In this document: positions 7,932 to 16,861 of the stretch, in pieces
Numbering within the stretch: the first letter of the stretch is position 1
How the letters are laid out: each line of letters begins with the position of its first letter
Assembly (NCBI GenBank): GCA_934633985.1
Contig: CAKTYU010000004.1
Coordinates: 62,001-126,000, forward strand
Length of the DNA stretch: 64,000 bases
Reading direction: 5' to 3'
Source: an uncultured Clostridia bacterium
GTDB lineage: Bacteria > Bacillota > Clostridia > Christensenellales > CAG-138
Notes under the pieces: model-generated
Databases searched by the model: none
What the model saw: only the letters and a program-made list of their open reading frames with translations
What the model was told of the DNA's origin: nothing
Translations under genes and position numbers: made by a program

Positions 7932-8249
7932 TTAGTCAATGTTCTTGCCGCACTTCTTGCAGACGCGAACCTTCTTGTCGCCCTCGTAAGCGTGGCCTAC
8001 GCGGGTAGCCTTGCCGCACTTGGGGCATACCAGCATCACGTTGGACTCGTGGATGCTGCCCTCCTTGGAGATGCGGCCGCCCTCTTCGCCCTGCTTGCGG
8101 GGCTTTACGTGGGCAGTTATCATATTTACGTTCTGTACGAACACGCGCTGGTCCTCGGGCATGGCGGCCAGTATCTTGCCCTGCTTGCCCTTGTCCTTGC
8201 CGGAGATGACCACTACGGTATCGCCCTTCTTGACGTTAAGCTTATTCAT
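7932..8249 (-). CDS. rplX: 50S ribosomal protein L24 (zinc-motif form)
   Basis: The 105-residue protein has the N-terminal KOW motif (VKKGDTVVVISGKDKGKQGK) and a C-terminal ribbon with paired CPKC and CKKC, the Cys-retaining form of L24. L24 is an early 50S assembly initiator. It lies between rplN and rplE. Confidence 0.97.
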   Translation of the reverse strand: MNKLNVKKGDTVVVISGKDKGKQGKILAAMPEDQRVFVQNVNMITAHVKPRKQGEEGGRISKEGSIHESNVMLVCPKCGKATRVGHAYEGDKKVRVCKKCGKNID

Positions 8250-8266
8250 TCTTCAGTCCTCCACGA

Positions 8267-8635
8267 TTAGAGTACTTCGGGTGCGAGGGAAACTATCTTC
8301 ATGTAGTTCTTCTCGCGCAGTTCCCTGGCAACGGGCCCGAAGATACGGGTACCCTTGGGGTCCTTATCGTCCTTGATGATAACCGCTGCGTTATCGTCAA
8401 AGCGGATATGGGTGCCGTCAGGACGGTGTACGCCGGATACGGTGCGCACTACCACTGCCTTGACGACGTCCTTCTTCTTTACGGCGCCGCCGGGGGTAGC
8501 GGACTTGACGGAGGCCACGATCACATCGCCTATGTTGGCGTTCTTGACCTTGGAGCCACCCAGAACGCGGATGCACATTATTTCCTTTGCGCCGCTGTTG
8601 TCTGCGACTTTAAGTCTGGTTTGAGGCTGTATCAT
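8267..8635 (-). CDS. rplN: 50S ribosomal protein L14
   Basis: The 122-residue beta-barrel protein begins MIQPQTRLKVADNSGAKEI and has the GTRIFGPVARELR signature near the C-terminus. It lies at the subunit interface near the factor-binding site. Length and position are standard. Confidence 0.97.
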   Translation of the reverse strand: MIQPQTRLKVADNSGAKEIMCIRVLGGSKVKNANIGDVIVASVKSATPGGAVKKKDVVKAVVVRTVSGVHRPDGTHIRFDDNAAVIIKDDKDPKGTRIFGPVARELREKNYMKIVSLAPEVL

Positions 8636-8653
8636 TGTCTGCTCCTTTCCGGC

Positions 8654-8914
8654 TTACTTGGCCTTTTCTATGATCTCGACTACGCGCCAGCGCTTATCCT
8701 TGCTGATGGGGCGGGTCTCCATGATCTTTACGGTGTCACCTACGCCGCAGGCGTTCTCCTCGTCATGAGCCTTGAACTTGCGGGTGCGGTTTACCATCTT
8801 GCCATACAGGGGATGGCGAACCTTGGTCTTTATGGCCACGGTAACGGTCTTGTCCATCTTATCGCTGGTCACGATGCCGGTGCGGGTCTTGCGATAACCT
8901 CTGATGATTTCCAC
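8654..8914 (-). CDS. rpsQ: 30S ribosomal protein S17
   Basis: The 86-residue OB-fold protein has the S17 signature GDTVKIMETRPISKDKRWR near its C-terminus and GIVTSDKMDKTVTV near the start. It follows rpmC with a 21-bp spacer containing its ribosome binding site. Confidence 0.97.
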   Translation of the reverse strand: MEIIRGYRKTRTGIVTSDKMDKTVTVAIKTKVRHPLYGKMVNRTRKFKAHDEENACGVGDTVKIMETRPISKDKRWRVVEIIEKAK

Positions 8915-8935
8915 GATGATATCCTCCTTTCACCC

Positions 8936-9136
8936 TTACTCGGCTGCCTTGAGCTGACGCTCGCAGAGGAGAGTCTTGATCCTGGCAACGTCCTTCTTGC
9001 ACTCGCGTACCCTCTGGGGGTTGGTCAGCGAGCCGGTAGCCATCTGGAAGCGGAGGTTGAACAGCTCTTCCTTGAGGGCCTTTTCCTTGGCGGTGAGCTC
9101 TTCGGTGGAAAGTTTTCTGAGTTCATTAGCCTTCAT
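8936..9136 (-). CDS. rpmC: 50S ribosomal protein L29
   Basis: The 66-residue two-helix protein starts MKANELRKLSTEELTAKEK and includes LRFQMATGSLTNPQRVRE, typical of L29 at the peptide exit tunnel. Its start overlaps the end of rplP by 11 bp. Confidence 0.96.
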   Translation of the reverse strand: MKANELRKLSTEELTAKEKALKEELFNLRFQMATGSLTNPQRVRECKKDVARIKTLLCERQLKAAE

Positions 9137-9560
9137 TGCTCTCGCCTCCTGTTACTTCTTTCTTTGCTATCTTGCACTTTATGGGGAGCTTGTGCATTGC
9201 AAGACGAAGGGCCTCGTGGGCGATCTCTTCGCTTACGCCGGCTATTTCGAACATTACGCGGCCGGGCTTTACAACTGCTACCCAATATTCGGGAGCGCCT
9301 TTACCGGAGCCCATACGGGTCTCGGCGGGCTTCTTGGTTACGGGCTTGTCGGGGAATATCTTTATCCAGACCTGACCGCCGCGCTTGATGTAACGGGTCA
9401 TAGCCACACGGGCTGCCTCTATCTGGTTGCTGGTGATCCATGCGGGCTCCATTGCAACGAGGCCATATTCGCCGTAGGTGATCACGTTTCCGCAATGGGC
9501 AGCGCCCTTCATGCGGCCGCGGTGTACTCTCCTGCGCTTTACTCTCTTAGGCATCAACAT
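9126..9560 (-). CDS. rplP: 50S ribosomal protein L16
   Basis: The 144-residue protein starts MLMPKRVKRRRVHRGRMKG and carries the L16 motifs RMGSGKGAPEYWVAVVKPG and HEALRLAMHKLPIK. L16 organises the A site of the 50S subunit. It overlaps rpmC and follows rpsC. Confidence 0.97.
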   Translation of the reverse strand: MLMPKRVKRRRVHRGRMKGAAHCGNVITYGEYGLVAMEPAWITSNQIEAARVAMTRYIKRGGQVWIKIFPDKPVTKKPAETRMGSGKGAPEYWVAVVKPGRVMFEIAGVSEEIAHEALRLAMHKLPIKCKIAKKEVTGGESNEG

Positions 9561-9574
9561 AGTAATCTGCCTCC

Positions 9575-10219
9575 TTACGCTTTCTTCTGCTTGTTGAGCA
9601 CTTCGCCCTTATAGATCCAAACCTTTACGCCTATACGGCCGTAGGTGGTGTGTGCCTCGGCAAAGCCGTATTCGATGTCGGCACGCATGGTCTGAAGGGG
9701 AATGGAACCATCGTGGTAGCCTTCGCTGCGGGCTATCTCGGCGCCTCCGAGGCGGCCTGCACACAGCAGCTTGATACCCTTTGCGTTTGCCTTCATGGCG
9801 CGCTGCATAGCCTGCTTCATCGCACGGCGGAAGCTGATGCGCTTCTCCAGCTGCTGGGCGATGTTCTCGGCAACGAGCTGAGCGTTAGCGTCAGGGTTGC
9901 GGACCTCCATGATGTTTACGTTTACGGGCTTGCCGATCAGTGCGGATACATCCGCCTTGATAGCGTCCACGCCTACGCCGCCCTTGCCGATGAGCATACC
10001 GGGACGGGCAGTGTAAATGCTTACAGTGACTTTGTTTGCCGCGCGCTCGATGTCGATCTTAGCAACGCCTGCGGCATAGTGGACCTTCTTGAGATGGTCC
10101 CTGATCTTCTTATCCTCGACGAGGTAATCGGAGAAATCCTTCTTGGACGCATACCAGCGGGTATTCCAGTCCTTGATTACGCCAACGCGGAAGCCGTTTG
10201 GATTAACTTTCTGTCCCAT
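9575..10219 (-). CDS. rpsC: 30S ribosomal protein S3
   Basis: The 214-residue protein has an N-terminal KH domain with the GKGGVG loop and a C-terminal S3 domain ending in GRIGVKVWIYKGE. S3 forms part of the mRNA entry pore. The start MGQKVNPNGFRVGV is canonical. Confidence 0.97.
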   Translation of the reverse strand: MGQKVNPNGFRVGVIKDWNTRWYASKKDFSDYLVEDKKIRDHLKKVHYAAGVAKIDIERAANKVTVSIYTARPGMLIGKGGVGVDAIKADVSALIGKPVNVNIMEVRNPDANAQLVAENIAQQLEKRISFRRAMKQAMQRAMKANAKGIKLLCAGRLGGAEIARSEGYHDGSIPLQTMRADIEYGFAEAHTTYGRIGVKVWIYKGEVLNKQKKA

Positions 10220-10229
10220 GATTTACCTC

Positions 10230-10616
10230 CTACTTCATCTGGTCCAGGATTATGGTGATGTGGCTGGTGCGCTTGCGGATGCGAGTCGCCCTGCCCTGCG
10301 CCCTGGGCCTGAAGCGCTTCAGGGTAGGTCCCTGATTTGCGAATACTTCCGCCACATAAAGGTTGTCGGCGGAAAGGCCGAGGTTGTTCTCCGCATTTGC
10401 TACGGCGGAGTTCAGGAGCTTCAGCACGGGCTCGGATGCGGCCTTGGGGGTGTACATCAGAATGCCCTTTGCTTCGTTTACGCTCTTACCGCGGATCAGG
10501 TCGATAACGGCCTTGACCTTGCGGGAGGAGATTCTTACATAGCGGGCTATTGCATGGGGACGCTTATCGGCGTTTGCCTTGCGGGCCGCGCTCTTTTCTC
10601 TTGACCTGGTTGCCAT
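10230..10616 (-). CDS. rplV: 50S ribosomal protein L22
   Basis: The 128-residue protein has the L22 core (ARYVRISSRKVKAVIDLIRG) and a tunnel-lining hairpin ending in RFRPRAQGRATRIRKRTSH. A short basic N-terminal extension (ATRSREKSAARKANADKR) precedes the core. It lies between rpsS and rpsC. Confidence 0.97.
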   Translation of the reverse strand: MATRSREKSAARKANADKRPHAIARYVRISSRKVKAVIDLIRGKSVNEAKGILMYTPKAASEPVLKLLNSAVANAENNLGLSADNLYVAEVFANQGPTLKRFRPRAQGRATRIRKRTSHITIILDQMK

Positions 10617-10633
10617 TCTACGCTTCCTCCTTA

Positions 10634-10915
10634 TTATTTTCCGCCGGTGGACTTCTCGGAGCCCCTGTGTCCGCGGAAGGTGCGGGTGGGTGCGAACTCA
10701 CCCAGCTTGTGACCGACCATTTCTTCGGTTACATATACGGGAACGTGCTTCCTGCCATCATGGACGGCGATAGTGTGACCTACGAAGTCCGGGAAGATGG
10801 TAGATGCGCGGGACCATGTCTTGACGACGGATTTCTTGCCGCTTTCGTTCATAGCCTGTACACGGTTGAACAGACGCTCTTCAACGTAAGGGCCTTTCTT
10901 TACTGACCTGCTCAT
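10634..10915 (-). CDS. rpsS: 30S ribosomal protein S19
   Basis: The 93-residue protein starts MSRSVKKGPYVEERLFNRV and has the S19 signature GHKLGEFAPTRTFRGH. It binds the 16S head together with S13. Position after rplB is standard. Confidence 0.97.
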   Translation of the reverse strand: MSRSVKKGPYVEERLFNRVQAMNESGKKSVVKTWSRASTIFPDFVGHTIAVHDGRKHVPVYVTEEMVGHKLGEFAPTRTFRGHRGSEKSTGGK

Positions 10916-10933
10916 ACTTATCTCCTTTCGCTA

Positions 10934-11767
10934 CTATTTGCCGTTTCTGCGGCGTACGATGAACTTATCGTTGACGTTCTTGGTCTTGCGGGTCTTATAA
11001 CCAAGAGCGGGCTTGCCCCAAGGGGTCACAGGACCGGGACGGCCCACAGGGGACTTGCCTTCGCCACCGCCGTGGGGATGGTCGCAGGGGTTCATTACGG
11101 AACCGCGGACTGTGGGACGGAAGCCCATGTGACGGGTGCGGCCGGCCTTGCCCAGCATGATGTTGGCATGGTCGATGTTGCCTACCTGACCGATAGTAGC
11201 CTTGGCGTTCATGGGGACCAGGCGGACCTCGCCGCTGGGAAGACGTACCTGAGCGTACTTGCCTTCCTTTGCCATGAGCTGGGCGGCGTTGCCGGCGGAG
11301 CGGACGAGCTGCGCGCCCTTGCCGGGCTTGATCTCGATGCAGTGGATCATGGTGCCGACGGGGATGTTCTTTATCTCGAGGGCGTTGCCGATCTTGATAT
11401 CGGCGTTCTCGCCGGAAACGACGGTGTCGCCTACGTTCAGGCCCAAGGGGGCGATGATGTAGCGCTTCTCGCCGTCTGCGTAATGCAGCAGGGCGATGTT
11501 GGCGGAGCGGTTGGGGTCGTACTCGATGGTAGCTACCTTTGCGGGTACGCCGTCCTTATTGCGCTTGAAGTCGATGATGCGGTACTTGCGCTTTGCGCCG
11601 CCGCCGCGATGGCGAACGGTGATGCGGCCATGGTTGTTGCGGCCGCCGCTGGACTTCAGATCCTCGAGCAGGGACCTTTCCGGAGTGTTGCAGGTGATCT
11701 CCTCGTAGGTGGAGACCGTCATGCCGCGCTGGCCGGGGGTCGTGGGTTTAATCTTCCTTATAGCCAT
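10934..11767 (-). CDS. rplB: 50S ribosomal protein L2
   Basis: The 277-residue protein has the N-terminal OB-like and C-terminal SH3-like domains, and the conserved MNPCDHPHGGGEGKSPVGR segment containing the His important for peptidyl transferase function. It follows rplW. Confidence 0.98.
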   Translation of the reverse strand: MAIRKIKPTTPGQRGMTVSTYEEITCNTPERSLLEDLKSSGGRNNHGRITVRHRGGGAKRKYRIIDFKRNKDGVPAKVATIEYDPNRSANIALLHYADGEKRYIIAPLGLNVGDTVVSGENADIKIGNALEIKNIPVGTMIHCIEIKPGKGAQLVRSAGNAAQLMAKEGKYAQVRLPSGEVRLVPMNAKATIGQVGNIDHANIMLGKAGRTRHMGFRPTVRGSVMNPCDHPHGGGEGKSPVGRPGPVTPWGKPALGYKTRKTKNVNDKFIVRRRNGK

Positions 11768-11779
11768 TGGTGTTCCTCC

Positions 11780-12076
11780 TTACTGGGCGATGCTGTCGAA
11801 GAACTCGATTCCCTTGGAATCCTTCTTCAGCTTCACGTAAGCCTTCTTGGTGGCGGGGCGGCGGCCCTGGTGCATACCCTGCCTCTTCATCTTGCCGAGG
11901 CTGTTGACGGTGTTGACGCTCTCGACCTGTACGCCGAATATCTCCTCGATAGCGGCCTTTACCTCGGTCTTAGTGGCCCTCTTGTCAACGATGAAGGCGT
12001 AGGTCTTGTTTGCCATGTTGTCGTAGCTCTTCTCGGTGAGTACGGGCTTGATGATGATGTCGTGTGCGAACTTCAT
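11780..12076 (-). CDS. rplW: 50S ribosomal protein L23
   Basis: The 98-residue protein starts MKFAHDIIIKPVLTEKSYD, typical of L23, the docking site at the tunnel exit for trigger factor and SRP. Its start overlaps the rplD stop by one base. Confidence 0.97.
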   Translation of the reverse strand: MKFAHDIIIKPVLTEKSYDNMANKTYAFIVDKRATKTEVKAAIEEIFGVQVESVNTVNSLGKMKRQGMHQGRRPATKKAYVKLKKDSKGIEFFDSIAQ

Positions 12077-12696
12077 TATACGTACACCTCCTCGATTTTG
12101 GCTACCGCATTTTTGGTAAGGATGAGGGTCTTGTGCTTGAGTATCTCGTAGACGTTGAGGGTGCCTACCAGGGTGGTCTTTACGTTGGGGATGTTGCTGG
12201 CGGCGCGCTCTACTATCTCGTCCTTCTCGGGCAGTACTACCAGGGCGTTATCGACCTTGATGTTTGCCAGCACCTTGACCATCTCCTTGGTCTTGGGGGC
12301 CGCGATGTCAAGGGCGTCGAAAACGACGATGGCGTTGTCGTTCACCTTGCTGGAAAGGGCGCTCTTCATGGCGACGCGCTTTACCTTCTTGTTTACGCTC
12401 ACGCGGTAATCGCGGGGCTTGGGGGCGAATACGATGCCGCCGTGGGTCCACTGGGGGGAGCGGGTAGAGCCCTGACGGGCGCGGCCGGTGCCCTTCTGTC
12501 TCCAGGGCTTGATGCCGCCGCCGCTGACCTCTGCGCGGGTCAATGCGGACTGGGTGCCCTGGCGCTGGTTTGCCAGGTAAGCGGTTACTACGGTGTGGAG
12601 CACTGCTTCGTTTACTTCGTGGCCGAAGATTTCTTCGCTGAGCTTCACCTTGCCGATCTCTTCGCCGGCAATATTGTACAATGCAACGTTAGGCAT
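12076..12696 (-). CDS. rplD: 50S ribosomal protein L4
   Basis: The 206-residue protein has the tunnel loop GGGIKPWRQKGTGRARQGS and the globular Rossmann-like body. In E. coli L4 autoregulates the S10 operon; whether it does so here is unknown. It lies between rplC and rplW. Confidence 0.97.
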   Translation of the reverse strand: MPNVALYNIAGEEIGKVKLSEEIFGHEVNEAVLHTVVTAYLANQRQGTQSALTRAEVSGGGIKPWRQKGTGRARQGSTRSPQWTHGGIVFAPKPRDYRVSVNKKVKRVAMKSALSSKVNDNAIVVFDALDIAAPKTKEMVKVLANIKVDNALVVLPEKDEIVERAASNIPNVKTTLVGTLNVYEILKHKTLILTKNAVAKIEEVYV

Positions 12697-12711
12697 TTAG
12701 TGCTTCCTCCT

Positions 12712-13338
12712 TTACTTAACGGTCTCGCGGACGGCTACAAGGCTGCCCTTGGCGCCGGGTACAGCGCCCTTGACGAGGAGCAGGTTGCGGTCTGCATCAA
12801 CGCGCACAACTTCGAGGTTCTGAACGGTCACGCGCTCGCTGCCCATGTGCCCGGGCAGGTGCTTGGTCTTGAATACCTCGCCGGGATAGGTGCAGGCGCC
12901 CATGGAGCCGGGGACGCGGTAGGAATGTGAACCGTGGGTCTTGCGGCCGCGGCCCTGATTCCAACGCTTGATGTTGCCCTCAAAGCCCTTGCCCTTGCTG
13001 GTGGCGGTAACGTCTACACGGTCGCCCTTGGCGAAAACGTCAGCCTTTATGACCTGGCCTACTTCATAAGCAGCGGTATCATCGAGCTTGAACTCGCGGG
13101 TGTAGCGGTGAGCCTCAACGCCGGCCTTCTTGAAGTGGCCCAGCATGGGCTTGGTGCAGAGCTTTTCGCGGATGGGCTTGAAGGCTACCTGAACCGCCTC
13201 ATAACCGTCGTGCTCAACGCTCTTTTTCTGAACTACGGGGCAGGGACCGGCGAGAACTACGGTCACGGGGATCATGGTGCCGTCTTCCCTGAACATCTGG
13301 GTCATGCCCAGCTTAGTGCCCAAAATAGCTTTCTTCAT
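12712..13338 (-). CDS. rplC: 50S ribosomal protein L3
   Basis: The 208-residue protein starts MKKAILGTKLGMTQMF and includes the KGKGFEGNIKRWNQGRG and HGSHSYRVPGSMG segments of L3. It is an early 50S assembly protein near the peptidyl transferase centre. It is the second gene of the S10 operon. Confidence 0.97.
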   Translation of the reverse strand: MKKAILGTKLGMTQMFREDGTMIPVTVVLAGPCPVVQKKSVEHDGYEAVQVAFKPIREKLCTKPMLGHFKKAGVEAHRYTREFKLDDTAAYEVGQVIKADVFAKGDRVDVTATSKGKGFEGNIKRWNQGRGRKTHGSHSYRVPGSMGACTYPGEVFKTKHLPGHMGSERVTVQNLEVVRVDADRNLLLVKGAVPGAKGSLVAVRETVK

Positions 13339-13358
13339 CTTTCTTACACCTCCGTGGA

Positions 13359-13667
13359 TTAGAGCTTGATCTCGATGTCCACACCGGCGGGAAGATCGAG
13401 CTTCATCAGCGCGTCCACAGTTTTGGCGGAGGGCTGAAGTATGTCGATCAGGCGCTTGTGGGTTCTCATCTCGAACTGCTCGCGGCTGTCCTTATACTTG
13501 TGGGGAGAACGGAGAATGGTTACGATCTCCTTCTCGGTAGGAAGGGGGATGGGTCCGGAAACGCACGCTCCGGTCCTCTTGGCCGTTTCCACGATCTTAC
13601 TGGCGCTCTGGTCGATAAGATTGTGCTCGTAGGCCTTCAGCTTGATACGAATCTTCTGATTTGCCAT
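13359..13667 (-). CDS. rpsJ: 30S ribosomal protein S10
   Basis: The 102-residue protein starts MANQKIRIKLKAYEHNLID and has the S10 signature GPIPLPTEKEIVTILRSPHK. S10 (NusE) also joins NusB in antitermination complexes. The ATG at 13665-13667 follows AAAGGAGG. It is the first gene of the whole ribosomal superoperon here; tuf and fus are not beside it. Confidence 0.97.
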   Translation of the reverse strand: MANQKIRIKLKAYEHNLIDQSASKIVETAKRTGACVSGPIPLPTEKEIVTILRSPHKYKDSREQFEMRTHKRLIDILQPSAKTVDALMKLDLPAGVDIEIKL

Positions 13668-13875
13668 GTTATTTTCCTCCTTTTAGTATGCGGGCTGTAC
13701 ACGCGGCCGAGCGTTTCTTTTCTAAAATGCTCAGGCCGGGCGCATTGGCCCGTTGCCCGTATCGTGGGCGCCCTGCGGAAATTACCCGGATGGCATAACC
13801 GGCAACCTCCCGCAAAGGCATGACGCTGGTTATTTCGTTGGCGCGCACGAGTACACAGGAGCCCGAACGCGCAAC
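13668..13875 (-). promoter_or_regulatory. 5' leader of the S10 operon
   Basis: About 205 nt lie between the predicted start site and rpsJ. The leader is GC-rich with several short inverted repeats. An open frame spans it, but its start overlaps the promoter and it resembles no protein I know, so I regard it as untranslated. It may hold a ribosomal-protein or NusB/S10-type control element. Confidence 0.4.
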
Positions 13876-13881
13876 GTACAT

Positions 13882-13910
13882 ATAATAGCGCATCCGGGCC
13901 CCTAATGCAA
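13882..13910 (-). promoter_or_regulatory. Sigma-A promoter of the S10 operon
   Basis: On the minus strand -35 TTGCAT (13905-13910) and -10 TATTAT (13882-13887) are 17 bp apart. An A/T-rich block (about 13917-13950) lies just upstream and could act as an UP element, as expected for a ribosomal operon. Confidence 0.65.
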
Positions 13911-14018
13911 GGCTTTTTTATAAAAAATCCCAATTTTTTTCAAAATATATTATCGTGCCCACGCCGCCGGGTGTTTCATCGGCGTTTTTGCGCGGCCGGC
14001 AGCCTGAAAACGGGAATT

Positions 14019-14801
14019 TTATCCCTCGTAAGCGCTGAAGGTAAACCTTTCGTAATCCTTAAACTCCAGCGTCTTTTCCTCATCCTCGGCGTAATAGGTG
14101 AACACTATCGCCCGAAGGTCAGGGTCATACCTTTGGGATATCTGTCCCGCGCCCTCCAGCTCCTCCTCCGGCGCTATATCCTCGTATTTGTCCAGCTCCC
14201 CTTCCTCTACCCTGCCGTCGCGGAAGCGGAACACGTATAACCTGTCCACACCGTCCGCCATGTACGTGCAGTTGCATAGAAGCTCCTCCACTCCGTCCCC
14301 ATCCAGGTCGTCGCGGTAGTCGCCGTCTGCGGCGGATTCAAAGCCGAAGCCCTCCCCCGCCTTGAGTATGCCGCCATTTGCGTATATATAATAGGTACGG
14401 TCTGAGCCCAAAGGATAGCTGAGCTCAAAGCAGAAGGCCGGAAAGCCGAAAAGGTCGTCTATCTCGTACACCTCCGCGCTTATATCCTCCCCGCTCCCCG
14501 CGCTGTATTCCATGAGCTCGGCCTCGCTACCTCCGGCGGAGGCCCTTAGACGGTATACGGCGCCGCCGTTGCCGTCCGCCTCCTCGGTCAGCGTGGCGGT
14601 ATATCCTTCGCCCTCCACCGTCTGCGTTTTTGATACCTGCGCCGCCATGTCCTGCGTGGCCTCCGGCGTTGGGGCAGCCTGCTGCTGCTCCGCCTCGCCC
14701 TCTACTATTATCGGCACTATGGACTCCTCATTCTTTGCGCAGGCGGAAAGCGCCATGCAGAGCGCAAGCGCCGCAGCGGCGGCTATAATGTACTTCTTCA
14801 T
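14019..14801 (-). CDS. Lipoprotein of unknown function
   Basis: The 260-residue product has a type II signal peptide (MKKYIIAAAAALALCMALSAC, with a lipobox at Cys21). A Gln/Ala/Pro linker and a beta-rich acidic domain with a DLDGDGVEELL motif, resembling EF-hand/FG-GAP-like calcium sites, follow. The true start is 14801; a longer frame upstream lies inside the kinase gene. It begins 2 bp after the histidine kinase stop, so it is co-transcribed and may be a surface partner of that sensor. No specific family was recognised. Confidence 0.75.
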   Translation of the reverse strand: MKKYIIAAAAALALCMALSACAKNEESIVPIIVEGEAEQQQAAPTPEATQDMAAQVSKTQTVEGEGYTATLTEEADGNGGAVYRLRASAGGSEAELMEYSAGSGEDISAEVYEIDDLFGFPAFCFELSYPLGSDRTYYIYANGGILKAGEGFGFESAADGDYRDDLDGDGVEELLCNCTYMADGVDRLYVFRFRDGRVEEGELDKYEDIAPEEELEGAGQISQRYDPDLRAIVFTYYAEDEEKTLEFKDYERFTFSAYEG

Positions 14802-14803
14802 AT

Positions 14804-15889
14804 TTATTGTTCTCCTTTCTCCATTGGCAGCGCAAAGCTGAACACTGCGCCGCCTTCGCGGGCGTTCTCGACCGTCATGGCACCGCCGTGGGCCCTCACT
14901 ATGGAGGCGCACAGCGATAGGCCTATGCCCATTCCGCGCTCGTTGTCGCCCGGCCTGTCCGATTCCACGTGTCCATCCATAAGCCACAGCATACGCCCCA
15001 CGTCAACTCCCCTGCCCCGGTCGCTTACCGTAAACACCGCCTCGCCGTCCTTGGGCTCCGCCTTTACGGTTATGGGCTCGTCGCTGCCGCTGTGATATAT
15101 GGCGTTTTCGATGAGGTTGATCAGCACCTGCTCTATCAGCGTGGAGTCCATGGGCACCTCAAAGGGCTCCTCGGCGGCTATGACCTTGAGCCGGCGCTCC
15201 GGAAACCTCCTTCGCACCTGCGCGGCGGCGTGGCCCACTATGTCCTCCGCCATATCCGGCACCTTATGTATCCCCTCCCCGCCCCCGTTCATCTTGGTTA
15301 CGGAGAGCAGGTTTTCCACCATCCTAACGAGCCACTCGGAATTATCGTATATATCGCCGAGCAGCGCGTTGCGGGTCTTTGCGTCTATGCTGTCCCAGCC
15401 GGACAGCAGCAGGCTGCTCGAGCCCGATATGGAGGTGAGCGGCGTCCTGAGATCGTGGGATATGGCCCGCAGGAGGTTGCTCCGCAGCTTTTCCTTGTCC
15501 CTCTCCGTCCTGGCCCTTTCCCGCTCGCGGTAGCCAGTGACGAGGGTGCTGGTGATTATGGAGGTTATGAGCATTATAAAGAAGGTAAGGGGATACCCCG
15601 CCAGGGAAAAGTTAAAGGCCCAGTACGGCATGGTAAAGAAGTAGTTCACGCCTATGACGCTTATAAGCGAGGCGAGGACGCCGTAAAAGTATCCCGGCGT
15701 AATGCAGGACACCACCACCACCGCCAGGGCGTATATCATGGAAACGTTGTTCTTCTGCATGAAAAACTCATGCAGCACAAAGCTCAGCGCCGTCGCCGCC
15801 AGCATTATTAGCAGCGTGCTGGCCATCGGCCGCCAGCCCAGCCGGAAGGTCAATATCCTCTTTTTTATCCTTGCAGCTTTTTCCCTCAT
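14804..15889 (-). CDS. Membrane histidine kinase, KdpD C-terminal type (DUF4118)
   Basis: The 361-residue sensor has three or four membrane segments near residues 25-120, matching the KdpD/DUF4118 membrane domain. HisKA (ISHDLRTPLTS, His about 145) and a HATPase domain (LIENAIYHS, DRGRGVD, GMGIGLSL) follow. It lacks the cytoplasmic KdpD sensor and USP domains found in full-length KdpD. I start at ATG 15889 (MREKAARIKKR) because the upstream extension is basic, non-homologous and crosses the promoter region. It is divergent from its probable partner regulator at 16139. No kdpFABC genes are nearby, so its signal is unknown. Confidence 0.88.
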   Translation of the reverse strand: MREKAARIKKRILTFRLGWRPMASTLLIMLAATALSFVLHEFFMQKNNVSMIYALAVVVVSCITPGYFYGVLASLISVIGVNYFFTMPYWAFNFSLAGYPLTFFIMLITSIITSTLVTGYRERERARTERDKEKLRSNLLRAISHDLRTPLTSISGSSSLLLSGWDSIDAKTRNALLGDIYDNSEWLVRMVENLLSVTKMNGGGEGIHKVPDMAEDIVGHAAAQVRRRFPERRLKVIAAEEPFEVPMDSTLIEQVLINLIENAIYHSGSDEPITVKAEPKDGEAVFTVSDRGRGVDVGRMLWLMDGHVESDRPGDNERGMGIGLSLCASIVRAHGGAMTVENAREGGAVFSFALPMEKGEQ

Positions 15890-16029
15890 GGCATGATTAT
15901 ACCACAGGGTGGCGCAAATAGTATAGTGAACCTTTTTCAGCCCCTCGGTGCGCCCCTGCCCGCCGCGAAAAGACTCGCGTATTTCAGCCCTTTGTTTGTT
16001 AAGCATCCGTCAAGGATTTTTATTGTTTC

Positions 16030-16055
16030 TTAGCGCTCCTTAACGTTTCTTAACG
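16030..16055. promoter_or_regulatory. Three 10-bp-phased direct repeats (putative OmpR-type operator)
   Basis: TTAGCG (16030), TTAACG (16040) and TTAACG (16050) recur at exactly 10-bp intervals in the divergent region between the sensor kinase and the response regulator. Helically phased direct repeats are the usual target of OmpR/KdpE-type dimers. They lie about 44-69 bp upstream of the -10 TATAAT at 16099-16104 for the regulator gene, a position suited to activation. No clear -35 is seen. Confidence 0.5.
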
Positions 16056-16138
16056 CCCGATGAACGACTTTTACATTTTAATATGCAGTAAATATATGTA
16101 TAATATTCTTGTATCGCATATCAACGGAGGTCTGCTGT

Positions 16139-16849
16139 ATGAAAAATCTTCCCATCGTACTGGTGGTGGAGGACGACAAGGCCATCGTCCACCTCCTGTC
16201 TACCATATTGGATGCAAACGATTACCGCGTCGTGCAGGTAAGCACCGGACGGGAAGCCCTCTCGACGATATCCTCCCGCTGCCCCGACGTGGTGCTGCTG
16301 GATCTCGGCCTGCCCGATATGGACGGCGTGGATATGATCAAAAACGTCCGCCAGTGGTCGCAGGTGCCGATAATCGTGCTTTCCGCCCGCAACCGCGAGC
16401 GGGACAAGGTAGAGGCGCTGGATCTCGGCGCGGACGATTACGTTACAAAGCCCTTCGGCACGGCGGAGCTTCTGGCCCGCATACGCATAGCGCTGCGCCA
16501 CGTAAGCAACGGCACTCCGGATACGCCCACCGGCAAGGCCCAAAACGGCCGCCTCACCATCGACTATGACAAGCGCCGCGTATACCTGGACGATCAGGAG
16601 GTACATCTCACCCAGGTAGAGTATAAGATAGTGATGCTCACCATGCTGCACATAGGCAAGGTATTGACCTACGACTTCATAATACGCTGCGTATGGGGCG
16701 CACGCCCCACCGTAAACAACCAGATACTGCGCGTGAACATGGCGAACATACGCCGCAAGCTGGAGGCGAACCCCGCAGACCCGCAGTTTATAATAACAGA
16801 GACCGGCGTAGGCTACCGCATGATAGACCATGCCGAAGAAAATGTATAA
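16139..16849 (+). CDS. OmpR/KdpE-family response regulator
   Basis: The 236-residue regulator has a receiver domain (EDD at 11-13, phospho-acceptor Asp55 in LLDLGLPDMDG, Lys in VTKPFG) and a C-terminal winged helix (VHLTQVEYKIVMLTM, VNMANIRRKLE). It resembles KdpE. The start at 16139 follows an ACGGAGG site. It is divergent from the KdpD-like kinase at 14804-15889, its likely partner. A small membrane protein gene follows. Confidence 0.92.
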   Translation: MKNLPIVLVVEDDKAIVHLLSTILDANDYRVVQVSTGREALSTISSRCPDVVLLDLGLPDMDGVDMIKNVRQWSQVPIIVLSARNRERDKVEALDLGADDYVTKPFGTAELLARIRIALRHVSNGTPDTPTGKAQNGRLTIDYDKRRVYLDDQEVHLTQVEYKIVMLTMLHIGKVLTYDFIIRCVWGARPTVNNQILRVNMANIRRKLEANPADPQFIITETGVGYRMIDHAEENV

Positions 16850-16861
16850 AGGAGACAGTCC

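Noticed and set aside
13669..13893. 74-codon open frame spanning the S10 leader, ending just before rpsJ
   Set aside because: Its ATG lies upstream of the predicted -10, its second ATG touches the -10, and the sequence resembles no known leader peptide. It is more likely open by chance in GC-rich DNA.
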